Assembly: GCF_016908635.1 (NCBI RefSeq)
Contig: NZ_JAFBEG010000018.1
Coordinates: 1-49,472 of the forward strand
Reading direction: 5' to 3'
Length of the DNA stretch: 49,472 nt
Source: Sporohalobacter salinus
GTDB taxonomy: Bacteria; Bacillota; Halanaerobiia; Halobacteroidales; Acetohalobiaceae
Shown: positions 41,994-49,324 of the stretch, in pieces
How positions within the stretch are numbered: position 1 is the stretch's first letter
Layout: the number at the start of each line of letters is the position of its first letter
The notes under the pieces: model-generated
Seen by the model: only the letters and a program-made list of their open reading frames with translations
Databases searched by the model: none
Told to the model about the DNA's origin: nothing
Position numbers and translations under genes: made by a program

Positions 41994-42473
41994 TTAATTA
42001 TCTTTACTTTTTTCTGTCCAGCAGCTTAACTCTTTGACCCCTAAATTATGAATTATCTGTTTAAGCACCTTTAGGAACTGGTTTATTTCTTTTTCCGTCA
42101 AATTTTTTCTCATCTGGTCTTCAGAATCTTTTAGTATATCAAGAAAAATAGGCTTCAATTTTTTTCCTTTCTCAGTTAAAAATATTTTATATTGTCGCTT
42201 GTCTTCTGGATCTTTTTTTCTTTTTACTAAATTATTATTCCGCAATTTAGCAATAGCTCTTCCAACAGTTGCTTTATCAAAATTATAATACTCACATAAC
42301 TGCTGCTGAGAAACCCCCTCCTTTCGATAAAGCGCAATTAAAAAAGGCAGCTGCCCCCGACCAACATCATATTCCGCTAATTTTTGATCAAGATAAGAAT
42401 TAAGCGCCCGATAGGAAACTGACAAATACTTGCCTATGGGTTCAAAATCACGCTCTTTATCTTCACTAATCAT
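41994..42473 (-). CDS. MarR-family transcriptional regulator
   Basis: A 159-residue winged-helix protein (about 30-140 core). The recognition region is QQQLCEYYNFDKATVGRAIAKL followed by the wing KRKKDPEDKRQYKIFLT, the usual MarR pattern. It lies upstream of the ABC exporter on the same strand, separated by about 125 bases that contain an operator copy. Ribosome site AGGGAGGGG. Two further operator copies lie before its own gene, so it probably controls itself and the exporter-nitroreductase operon. The ligand is unknown. Confidence 0.92.
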   Translation of the reverse strand: MISEDKERDFEPIGKYLSVSYRALNSYLDQKLAEYDVGRGQLPFLIALYRKEGVSQQQLCEYYNFDKATVGRAIAKLRNNNLVKRKKDPEDKRQYKIFLTEKGKKLKPIFLDILKDSEDQMRKNLTEKEINQFLKVLKQIIHNLGVKELSCWTEKSKDN

Positions 42474-42561
42474 AATCCCCTCCCTAAATACTATTTAATT
42501 AACATTATCATATCCTATTAAATTATTTTAACTATATTGCCTCTAAAATCACCTGTTAAAT

Positions 42562-42579
42562 TAGTTGATATCCCAACTA
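42562..42579. promoter_or_regulatory. MarR-type operator, copy 2
   Basis: TAGTTG-N6-CAACTA, 89 bases upstream of marR, same sequence arms as the exporter operator. Confidence 0.7.
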
Positions 42580-42597
42580 TTATAATTATAATAGTTC

Positions 42598-42619
42598 TTT
42601 AGTTGTTATGTCAACTAAA
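42598..42619. promoter_or_regulatory. MarR-type operator, copy 3 with 8-bp arms
   Basis: TTTAGTTG-N6-CAACTAAA, the most complete copy. Centre-to-centre distance to copy 2 is about 38 bases, close to four helical turns, with TATAAT-like boxes between the two copies. Confidence 0.7.
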
Positions 42620-43200
42620 TATTTGAATAAATTTTATAGTTTGATTCGCACTCTGCCCATAGATTTCCCACGCTTACTCATAAATTTAGTATACAACTAT
42701 ATATTGTGGGGTTGATTCTAACAAGAAACTTTGTTAAAATAAAGAGCAATATTAATTATGTCTATATTCATCACCTTGGAAATCAAAGACTCATAAATAC
42801 TCTTACAAAAGTGTTAAAAGGAAGGGATATGTTATATCATTAATAGTTCCGATGATAAAATTCCAATTTTATAGATGCAATTGCAAAACACATCTATAAT
42901 AAATGAATATGAAATGCATAACAATTTTTCAACATAGAAAGTATCAAATTTGCTTCTATGTTAAGAAAACACATTCCAAAAAACAAAAAGTATACCCCAC
43001 TAGAAGTATACTTAAATCACAATATATCTAACTTGCTCCTCGACGACCGCTCACCGCCGAACCATCGCCAAAAAATATAAAACTAGTCAAATCCAACTAA
43101 CATAATCTATCATTTACACACTCCTTATCTTCATATAAAATATTAAAACTCATCATGTTTTAATATTGTTCAATATAATACTAAAAATTATCGAAATGAA
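42620..43200. other. Noncoding right end of the island
   Basis: About 580 bases with no supportable gene. It has an inverted repeat at 42932-42962, a terminator-like hairpin at 42988-43013 (minus strand), and a GC-richer segment with several CGCC/CGACG elements ending in AACTAGTC (43036-43088) that resembles segments near both island boundaries. Confidence 0.5.
42988..43013 (-). terminator. Orphan terminator-like hairpin
   Basis: An 8-bp stem AAGTATAC/GTATACTT (42988-42995 with 43006-43013) followed on the minus strand by a T-rich run. No gene lies upstream of it before the ahpF terminator, so the transcript it would end is unknown. Confidence 0.5.
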
Positions 43201-43217
43201 TCCCACCTTCGGCACCA
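43201..43217 (+). repeat. Right copy of the 17-bp attachment-site repeat
   Basis: Exact copy of the tRNA-Leu(CAA) 3' end including the encoded CCA, without any preceding tRNA body. It is followed by its own terminator hairpin, as if the original downstream region of the tRNA gene had been displaced here. Confidence 0.85.
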
Positions 43218-43243
43218 TTTAATTTTATAACTCAAACATAAAA

Positions 43244-43284
43244 ACTCTGAATCCTTTATGATTAATAGGATATCAGAGCTTTTT
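43244..43284 (+). terminator. Terminator after the displaced tRNA 3' end
   Basis: CTCTGA/TCAGAG plus ATCCT/AGGAT with one bulge (43245-43255 with 43267-43278), followed by CTTTTTTATTTT. It is probably the original tRNA terminator, now without a transcript. Confidence 0.65.
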
Positions 43285-43422
43285 TATTTTTTGATAGTTC
43301 AAGCAAAAATAAAGTTCGCCAACATTTCGCCAGCAAACTAGTCTACAAAAATGAATACTCACTTTCTATCAAGAAAAAACTTGCCAAATTTTATTAAAAT
43401 AACATTCTATAAAACGGAAAAT

Positions 43423-43466
43423 AAAAAAGTCGCTATACTTCCATACTGGTAGTAAGCGACTTTTTT
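43423..43466 (-). terminator. Terminator of the ahpCF operon
   Basis: A 12-bp stem (43423-43434 with 43455-43466) 16 bases after the ahpF stop; A6 and T6 flanks make it usable on both strands. Confidence 0.85.
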
Positions 43467-43481
43467 ATATATTAAGCTATT

Positions 43482-45014
43482 TTATTCGTTTCGGATTAAG
43501 TAATCAAATGCACCTAAAGCTGCAGTAGCCCCCGTCCCCATAGAAATAATAATTTGTTTATATGGACTATGGGTACAGTCTCCTGCGGCAAATACCCCAG
43601 GTAAACTTGTAGCTCCATGTCTATCAACAACAATCTCACCGAAACGGTTAAGTTCCACTGTTTCTCCTAACCAATCCGTATTAGGGGTAAGACCAATCTG
43701 AACAAATACACCTTGTAATTCAATATGATGGGTTTCTCCTGTATCCCGTTCAGTATAAGTAATACCGTCTACCTTATCAGTACCTGTAATTTCTTTGGTC
43801 TCCACATTTTTTAAGACAGTGACATTGGAAAGACTGTCAAGACGTTTTTGGAGTACTGCATCGGCTTTTAGTTCTGGCATAAACTCAAGAACCGTTACAT
43901 GATTTACAATACCTGCTAAATCGATTGCTGCCTCAATACCAGAATTACCTCCACCAATTACAGCTACATCTTTTCCTTGAAACATAGGCCCATCGCAATG
44001 GGGGCAGTAGGCCACACCTTTGTTCTTAAACTCATCTTCGCCAGGCACACCTAGCTTACGCCATCGAGCTCCAGTTGAAATGATTACGGTTTTCCCCCTT
44101 AGAGCAGAACCATTTTCAAGTTCCACTTCGATGAACTCATTCTTTTGCAGATCCTTAGCACGTTGTGATTTCATTACATCAATATTATAATCATTTACAT
44201 GCTCTTCAAGGCTTGCAACCAGTTTAGGGCCTTCTGTATATTTTACACTGATAAAATTCTCAATCCCCGAGGTATCCATGACCTGACCGCCAAAGCGTTC
44301 CGCAACAATACCTGTGCGAATGCCTTTACGGGCTGCATAAATGGCTGCACTTGCACCAGCAGGCCCGCCACCAATAATCAATACATCATAGGGATCTTTA
44401 TTGCTAAACTGTGAACTATTCATGCCACTACCCAGCTTATTAAGAATTTCTTCAAGGGACATACGGCCACTTCCTAGAAATTCTCCATTTAGGTAAACAG
44501 AGGGTACAGCTAAGATATCTTTATTTTCTACTTCATCTTTGAAAGTCGCTCCATCAATCATGGTATGAGTAATCTCAGGATTAAGAATACTCATCAAGTT
44601 TAATGCCTGCACAACATCCGGACAGTTTTGACAGCTTAAGCTAATATATGTTTCAAAGTGATGTTCACCTTGAATATTTTTGATTTGGTCAATAACCCTC
44701 TGTTCAACCTTTGGAGCTCTACCGCTTACTTGTAATAAAGCTAACACCAATGAAGTAAACTCATGTCCTAAAGGAACGCCGGCAAAGATGACCCCAGTAT
44801 CTTCCCCAACGCGATTTACACTAAAACTCGGCGTTCTTGGCAAGGAGGTCTTTTCTACCTCGATTTTTGAAGACATGGAGGTCAACTCCTCCACCAAATC
44901 GAGCATGTCGTTAGATACTTTGTCAGATCCGACACTCACTTTAAGTAGTACATCACCTTCCATGAGCTGAAGGTATTCATTTAATTGTGCTTTTACATCT
45001 GCATCTAACATCAT
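43482..45014 (-). CDS. ahpF: AhpF-type alkyl hydroperoxide reductase subunit (NADH-linked flavoprotein)
   Basis: A 510-residue flavoprotein that reduces the peroxiredoxin AhpC. The N-terminal tandem thioredoxin-fold domain (about 1-195) carries the redox pair in SCQNCPD (Cys128, Cys131). The thioredoxin-reductase-like part has the FAD motif IIGGGPAGASAAIYAARKG, the active pair in YCPHCDGP, NAD motif VIGGGNSGIEAAIDLAG and C-terminal GVFAAGDC. Starts 12 bases after ahpC ends; ribosome site AAGGAG. Its codon usage reads less AT-rich than that of neighbours, suggesting transfer. Confidence 0.95.
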   Translation of the reverse strand: MMLDADVKAQLNEYLQLMEGDVLLKVSVGSDKVSNDMLDLVEELTSMSSKIEVEKTSLPRTPSFSVNRVGEDTGVIFAGVPLGHEFTSLVLALLQVSGRAPKVEQRVIDQIKNIQGEHHFETYISLSCQNCPDVVQALNLMSILNPEITHTMIDGATFKDEVENKDILAVPSVYLNGEFLGSGRMSLEEILNKLGSGMNSSQFSNKDPYDVLIIGGGPAGASAAIYAARKGIRTGIVAERFGGQVMDTSGIENFISVKYTEGPKLVASLEEHVNDYNIDVMKSQRAKDLQKNEFIEVELENGSALRGKTVIISTGARWRKLGVPGEDEFKNKGVAYCPHCDGPMFQGKDVAVIGGGNSGIEAAIDLAGIVNHVTVLEFMPELKADAVLQKRLDSLSNVTVLKNVETKEITGTDKVDGITYTERDTGETHHIELQGVFVQIGLTPNTDWLGETVELNRFGEIVVDRHGATSLPGVFAAGDCTHSPYKQIIISMGTGATAALGAFDYLIRNE

Positions 45015-45026
45015 TCTACCAGCTCC

Positions 45027-45590
45027 TTAAATTTTTCCTACAAGATCAAGGTTTGGTTCAAGGGTTTCGCTACCTTCTTCCCATTTAGCAGGGCAAACTT
45101 CTTCTGGGTTATTTCTTACATATTGAGCGGCTTTAACTTTTCTTACAATGGCACTTGCATCTCGTCCAATGTTACCTGCATTAATTTCCATTCCTTGCAC
45201 CACACCATCTGGATCAATAATAAAAGTAGCACGATCAGCAAGACCCTCTTCTTCAATAAGGACATCAAAGTTTCGAGAAAGAGTATGTGATGGATCTCCA
45301 ACCATAACGTACTCAATCTTCCCTATAGTTTCTGAATTATCGTGCCATGCTTTATGCGTAAAATGAGTATCTGTTGAAACAGTATATACTTCAACTCCAA
45401 GCTCTTTTAAATTTTCATATTCATCTTGTAAATTTTCTAATTCTGTAGGACATACAAATGTAAAGTCAGCTGGATAAAATACAACTACACTCCATTGCCC
45501 TTTAAAACTTTCTTCTGTGACCTCCAAAAATTCACCGTTTTGATAAGCTTGAGCTTTGAATGGTAATACTTCCTTTCCGATTAATGACAT
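45027..45590 (-). CDS. ahpC: AhpC peroxiredoxin
   Basis: A 187-residue 2-Cys peroxiredoxin that reduces hydrogen and alkyl peroxides. The peroxidatic Cys47 is in DFTFVCPTE and the resolving cysteine in EEVCPAKW (about 166). Both are cysteine codons, not UGA. Ribosome site AGGAGGGA. First gene of ahpCF; a palindromic PerR/Fur-like box overlaps its promoter. Confidence 0.97.
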   Translation of the reverse strand: MSLIGKEVLPFKAQAYQNGEFLEVTEESFKGQWSVVVFYPADFTFVCPTELENLQDEYENLKELGVEVYTVSTDTHFTHKAWHDNSETIGKIEYVMVGDPSHTLSRNFDVLIEEEGLADRATFIIDPDGVVQGMEINAGNIGRDASAIVRKVKAAQYVRNNPEEVCPAKWEEGSETLEPNLDLVGKI

Positions 45591-45927
45591 AATAAAATCC
45601 CTCCTAATTGTTATTTGAGATATTCAAAAAGTTATTTAAATCTTTAATTGAAATTGATAACTATTATTGATTAATAATAATTATTACATAAATTTAATTG
45701 TTTGTCAAGAAAATCATGGTCATTTTAAATTTTTTCTAGGCAACGGGTTAAAATATAGACCTTACCATAAGTATATGAAATTTATAGACTAAGTATAATG
45801 TTCTATTTTGTAAAAAATAGCAGATAAAACTACTAAGAAAGAATAAAAATCATACTGCTTAAATTGATTTCAGGTTCTTAATTTAAAGCTAGCTAGAAAT
45901 TAAAACCTCATCTTGATTAAAATTATT
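45591..45927. other. ahpC upstream region, otherwise no gene
   Basis: About 337 bases with the ahpC promoter and its regulatory box. From about 45720 to 45927 I see no gene or strong structure. Confidence 0.5.
45672..45708 (-). promoter_or_regulatory. ahpC promoter with PerR/Fur-like palindrome
   Basis: On the minus strand TTGACA (45708-45703), a 16-base spacer and TAATAA (45686-45681). A perfect 7-1-7 inverted repeat TAATAAT-A-ATTATTA (45672-45686) overlaps the -10, close to the PerR box consensus. Regulation by peroxide is inferred from known ahpC control in Firmicutes. Confidence 0.6.
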
Positions 45928-46671
45928 TTATTTCTTCACTACCCAAAATCTGCACTCTGCTGAAAACTCTTTAACTTGTTCACTTTCTTCAAATAAATCA
46001 GCTCTATAGAAATCCTCAATAAGTTCCCAACCAGTTTTATTTAAGCACTTTATTATTTCTTCTTTATCTGGAAAATGAATAAATAAGTCTCTATCTTCTT
46101 CCTCATACTCTATAATCTTATCGCCATATTCATATAATCTTTCATCTCGTTTTCCTGATTTCAATAATTCATTTTCTCTTTTCCAAAAGTCTTTATAACT
46201 TTCATTTATTTCTCTATCATGAGTTGTAAAAATGAACATTCCTTCTGATTTTAGTATTCTTCTAATTTCTTTTAAAGCTTTAATTCTATTTTTTCTTTGA
46301 GGTATTTGCATAATTCCATTAAACGCAAATAATACATAATCAAAACAGTTTTCCTCAAAATCTAAATTTGTTGCATCTCCTACTACAAACTCAATGTTAG
46401 TTCCTTTCTCTTCATTTATACTATTAGCTTCCTTAATCATATCAGGAGTTAAATCTAAACCTATAATATTAGTATATCCTTTTTTATATAATTCAAATGT
46501 TGTTCTCCCAGTTCCACACCCAATATCTAAAATAGATTTTTCCTTTTCAAAATATTTATTAATAACATATTCTTCTGATTTCCATAACCCAATATTTTTA
46601 GTGGCATCACTATAATTATTAATTGCATTTTCAAATGATTTCTTTATAAAATTTTTATCTACTTTTTCCAT
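45928..46671 (-). CDS. Class I SAM-dependent methyltransferase
   Basis: A 247-residue methyltransferase with the SAM-binding motif ILDIGCGTGRTTFEL (about 47-61), acidic loop GLDLTPDMI, then VVGDATNLDFEENCFDYVLF. The domain fills the protein. The substrate is not evident; the family contains small-molecule, lipid and protein methylases. Start at the ATG at 46671 behind AAGGGGGA. It has no operon partner. Confidence 0.88.
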   Translation of the reverse strand: MEKVDKNFIKKSFENAINNYSDATKNIGLWKSEEYVINKYFEKEKSILDIGCGTGRTTFELYKKGYTNIIGLDLTPDMIKEANSINEEKGTNIEFVVGDATNLDFEENCFDYVLFAFNGIMQIPQRKNRIKALKEIRRILKSEGMFIFTTHDREINESYKDFWKRENELLKSGKRDERLYEYGDKIIEYEEEDRDLFIHFPDKEEIIKCLNKTGWELIEDFYRADLFEESEQVKEFSAECRFWVVKK

Positions 46672-46715
46672 TAAGATTTCCCCCTTCAAATAAAAAATAT
46701 TATTATAAATAAAAA

Positions 46716-46750
46716 ATAGTTATTTTCTAATCTATCTTGAAAATAACTAT
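46716..46750 (-). terminator. Terminator between the PH-like and methyltransferase genes
   Basis: A perfect 12-bp stem (46716-46727 with 46739-46750) followed on the minus strand by six T. Confidence 0.8.
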
Positions 46751-46939
46751 CCTTTACTAGTTCAATTCTATATATCAAAATCATTTTTTCCTTTTTTCCT
46801 TCATATAACCTTTTTTACGCAATTATTTAACATCGAAAACTTAATGTAATAATAGAATTTCATTCAAATCGAGATAGCTAATATGTAAGTTATGTTTTTC
46901 AAAAATCACTTTGCCAAAATGAGTATCGTTCTCTTTTTA

Positions 46940-47536
46940 TTAAAAAATTAAACTTCTTAATAATCTAATCCAAAACATCACTACTGCATCTCCATATAAA
47001 CCAATGACAATTATAATTATTAAAAAAAACATGACATTTACAATTTCTTTTTTGTTTATTTTATTCTTACTCTTAATAATGTCTTCATTTCTTTTGTCTT
47101 TTACCTCTAAAAACCTCTTTCTCATTTTGTTCATAATTCTTTGCCTTAAATTATAACCTTTAACACACCGATCCCCTTGAAGTTCAGCTTTTAAATGTAT
47201 AATTGTTCTTGACATTCCTTCTGGCTTAACTAAATAAAGATTATTTACTTTAGATAAATTAATTTTCTCAACTTTATTGAATCTTCTTATATACAAATTT
47301 TTATCAGTTAATGCTAAAATATTATAATAATAAAAATATAATATAACAATTTCTAGGGCACTAAAAGTTAAAAAAGGATACACCATATCAATCCCCACTA
47401 CACCAAATAATAATAAAAAAAATAGTATTAAAACAATCAATAATACTATTATCATCATAGTTAACATTCCTAAATTATTGTTTTCCTTTTTTACTAAGAT
47501 TTTTTCTTTTTTACTGACAAAATCCTTTATTTTCAT
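46940..47536 (-). CDS. Membrane protein with PH-like (bPH/YdbT-type) domain
   Basis: A 198-residue protein. Two adjacent membrane helices (about 25-75) are followed by a PH-like beta segment typical of bacterial PH-domain membrane proteins (NILALTDKNLYIRRFNKVEK then INLSKVNNLYLV, about 92-125), a charged lysine-rich region and a C-terminal helix (about 168-195). Function unknown. Ribosome site GAGGTGG. Lysine and isoleucine rich, very AT-rich codons. Confidence 0.65.
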   Translation of the reverse strand: MKIKDFVSKKEKILVKKENNNLGMLTMMIIVLLIVLILFFLLLFGVVGIDMVYPFLTFSALEIVILYFYYYNILALTDKNLYIRRFNKVEKINLSKVNNLYLVKPEGMSRTIIHLKAELQGDRCVKGYNLRQRIMNKMRKRFLEVKDKRNEDIIKSKNKINKKEIVNVMFFLIIIIVIGLYGDAVVMFWIRLLRSLIF

Positions 47537-48020
47537 TTAAACCACCTCTTTTACTTTTTCCACTGATAAAGAACAAAAGTCTCCCAAAATTTAAATGGTA
47601 AACTAACAATAATTATTAAACTGCAAATCCTTTTTGCACTTAACAAGATATTTTATCTCTTAATAAAACAGCATATCGTCTAACTTGATTCTTCCTGACA
47701 CTACATTCTTATGCAGTATCACAAATTCTCATTATCTATAAAGCTACTTTAAATTAATACTAATTATATTATTACAACAAAAAGAACTATTCCCCTTTGA
47801 ATAATATTCCATTAATATAAATTCAAGTTAAAATCAATAAATCCAGTCATTCTATATACTGCTCTTTTGCTTGTTGTTCCATTTTTTAACTAATTATCTA
47901 ATTAAAATATTTAAATCCCTTTCTTATATAAAAATGTTATCTATTGACTTTTGATGGAAATTATAGTATAATTTATTTAAAGAAAGTTGTCGAAAAAATA
48001 AATAAGAGAGGGGGTTAAAA
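47537..48020. other. Intergenic region upstream of abrB
   Basis: About 480 bases between divergent genes. No coding sequence or hairpin stood out apart from the abrB promoter near the right end. Confidence 0.5.
47944..47972 (+). promoter_or_regulatory. Consensus sigma-A promoter of abrB
   Basis: TTGACT (47944-47949), 17-base spacer and TATAAT (47967-47972), with the ATG 49 bases after the -10. Confidence 0.85.
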
Positions 48021-48266
48021 ATGAAATCCACAGGAATTGTTAGAAAAGTTGATGATTTAGGAAGAATAGTAATTCCAATTGAATTAAGAAGAACTCTTAA
48101 AATTGATGAAAAAGACCCTCTAGAAATTTACGTAAATGGAGACAGTATAATTTTTAAAAAATATGAACCAGCCTGTGTCTTCTGTGGCAATGCTGGAAAT
48201 ACTATTGTTTTCAAGGAAAAAATAATCTGCAAAGATTGCTTAGCTGAAATGACTGACAGTGCTTAA
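48021..48266 (+). CDS. abrB: AbrB-family transition-state regulator with zinc-type C-terminus
   Basis: An 81-residue DNA-binding regulator. The swapped-hairpin AbrB domain (1-50: MKSTGIVRKVDDLGRIVIPI, then ELRRTLKI) matches Bacillus AbrB closely. The C-terminus replaces the usual helix with CVFCG...CKDC (about 52-75), a likely four-cysteine zinc site that I recall from clostridial AbrB proteins. In Bacillus AbrB represses post-exponential genes before sporulation. Ribosome site GAGAGGGGG. Confidence 0.9.
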   Translation: MKSTGIVRKVDDLGRIVIPIELRRTLKIDEKDPLEIYVNGDSIIFKKYEPACVFCGNAGNTIVFKEKIICKDCLAEMTDSA

Positions 48267-48302
48267 AAGTTTATATTAAAAATATAGCTTAAATAAGTCA
48301 CT

Positions 48303-48333
48303 AAAGCAGATAACTTAGTAAGTTATCTGCTTT
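48303..48333 (+). terminator. abrB terminator
   Basis: A perfect 13-bp stem (48303-48315 with 48321-48333) then TTTTTATT, 36 bases after the stop. Confidence 0.9.
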
Positions 48334-48379
48334 TTATTATCTTTCCAATTACATATCTAATTGAACCCCCCACAAAAAA

Positions 48380-48433
48380 CTAAAATCCTACCGATATACT
48401 CTCCCAAGTTCCATCTGCCTCTTTTTCATTCAT
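48380..48433 (-). CDS. Tiny ORF of 17 residues (possible peptide)
   Basis: Reads MNEKEADGTWESISVGF with AGAGGTGG upstream at 5 to 8 bases from the ATG. Too short to judge by itself, but the ribosome site is good. It faces away from the second tiny ORF at 48556. No family recognised. Confidence 0.3.
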   Translation of the reverse strand: MNEKEADGTWESISVGF

Positions 48434-48555
48434 TGACACCACCTCTTTCCTGTAATCAATTTCATTAAATATAACAAATATAATATAAAAATCACGAAAT
48501 CATAATAAAGTACATATACTATCACTGGAAAATAGATAGAAAGGAGAAATTAACA

Positions 48556-48627
48556 ATGAAAAATAGACCTAACTTTACTAGAGAACGATTCACTTACCTT
48601 GGTTTTGGATTTATATTCTTTTTTTAA
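48556..48627 (+). CDS. Tiny ORF of 23 residues with hydrophobic C-terminus
   Basis: Begins MKNRPNFTRERF and ends in a hydrophobic GFGFIFFF tail. The AAAGGAGAA ribosome site lies 7 bases before the ATG. The basic-then-hydrophobic layout could be a membrane-active or secreted peptide, or the start of a gene cut short. No family recognised. Confidence 0.35.
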   Translation: MKNRPNFTRERFTYLGFGFIFFF

Positions 48628-49023
48628 AAAATAGTTCTAAATCAGAACTACTAAGTTAATTACCACCGCTTAATTTATGATTTTCTGTCTACTTTTGTTT
48701 AGAACTCACTGTTTTTAATGGCGTCTAAACTATTACAACTCAAATATCATCAACAATTATGAACTCCAATAACCTAACTATCCTTTGCTATAATCAACTT
48801 TTGTTGATTTTTTCACTACTATGATAGCTTCTAAACTCTAATATTTCATCGTTCTGATTTTCCCGATTAGGTTATACCATCACTTATCTTTATAGATTCC
48901 TATAAGGACCACATTAAAGCATCCTCTAGTCAATTATGAAAAAATTCAATCATCCCGACCATAATCACACTTAACAACCCGACATAGATAAACCCATTTT
49001 CTCACGTTTTTACTAGCTACCCC

Positions 49024-49200
49024 CTAATCTAGCATTGGACTTCTTCGTTTCTTTGGCGAATCGTCATTACTAAATGCCACCGACGGTTCACATATTGTTT
49101 CGGGCCAATTATTCACCTCAAACTCTTCAGATTCTACCCCACGGTAGACACCCTGTTACTGTTGGTTTCATATACCGCCACAACTAAAACAGCATAGGTA
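49024..49200 (-). pseudogene. Possible relic of a TnpB (IS200/IS605) C-terminus
   Basis: On the minus strand a frame begins CCFSCGG, is broken by two stop codons, and then stays open for about 40 residues (GVESEEFEVNNWPETICEPS and PKKRRSPMLD). A CxxCG knuckle followed by a long polar tail is how TnpB proteins of IS200/IS605 elements end, and the DNA is less AT-rich than its surroundings. No other part of such an element is visible, so this is a weak call. A structured RNA is an alternative. Confidence 0.25.
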
Positions 49201-49243
49201 AAATTTTCATCTACTATTCTCATAATCTACATAGCACACAAAG

Positions 49244-49274
49244 AAAAGTCCTACTAAAAATTAGTAGGACTTTT
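49244..49274 (-). terminator. Terminator of the Ig-like gene at the window edge
   Basis: A perfect 13-bp stem (49244-49256 with 49262-49274), about 50 bases after the stop of the partial gene on the minus strand. The loop is AAAAT, and no clear T run follows. Confidence 0.65.
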
Positions 49275-49324
49275 CATCAATCTATCCCAATATAAATAAT
49301 TTGGAAGTTTTCTTTTAACTAAAC

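Larger units (their letters stand above)
38440..43217. mobile_element. Decayed integrated island in tRNA-Leu(CAA)
   Basis: The 17-base repeat of the tRNA 3' end bounds 4.76 kb. Inside: a truncated tyrosine recombinase nearest the tRNA, an IS-end remnant, a nitroreductase, a two-gene ABC exporter with a frameshifted permease, and a MarR regulator, then about 580 bases of noncoding DNA. The recombinase lacks its catalytic end, so the island can no longer excise by itself. Alternatively, some of the genes may be resident and only the flanks mobile, but the repeat and integrase position favour insertion. Confidence 0.75.
48628..49324. other. Long region without an intact gene
   Basis: About 700 bases. 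The right part (roughly 48950-49200) is less AT-rich than usual intergenic DNA here and contains a frame resembling a transposase tail on the minus strand. The rest shows nothing I can name. Confidence 0.45.

Noticed and set aside
42690-42850. Possible recombinase C-terminus in the island's noncoding end
   Set aside because: A short frame contains IHHLGNQRLINTLTK, faintly like the HxLGH part of integrases, but it has no Arg or Tyr in place and no start.
38440-43217. Prophage
   Set aside because: No capsid, terminase, replication or lysis genes; the content is an efflux/reduction cassette.
43482-45590. AhpC or AhpF as further selenoproteins
   Set aside because: Their active residues are ordinary cysteine codons and the frames are complete without UGA.
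48950-49200. Group II intron or known riboswitch in the less AT-rich segment
   Set aside because: I could not recognise domain V of an intron or the conserved core of a riboswitch; a decayed TnpB end is the slightly better reading.
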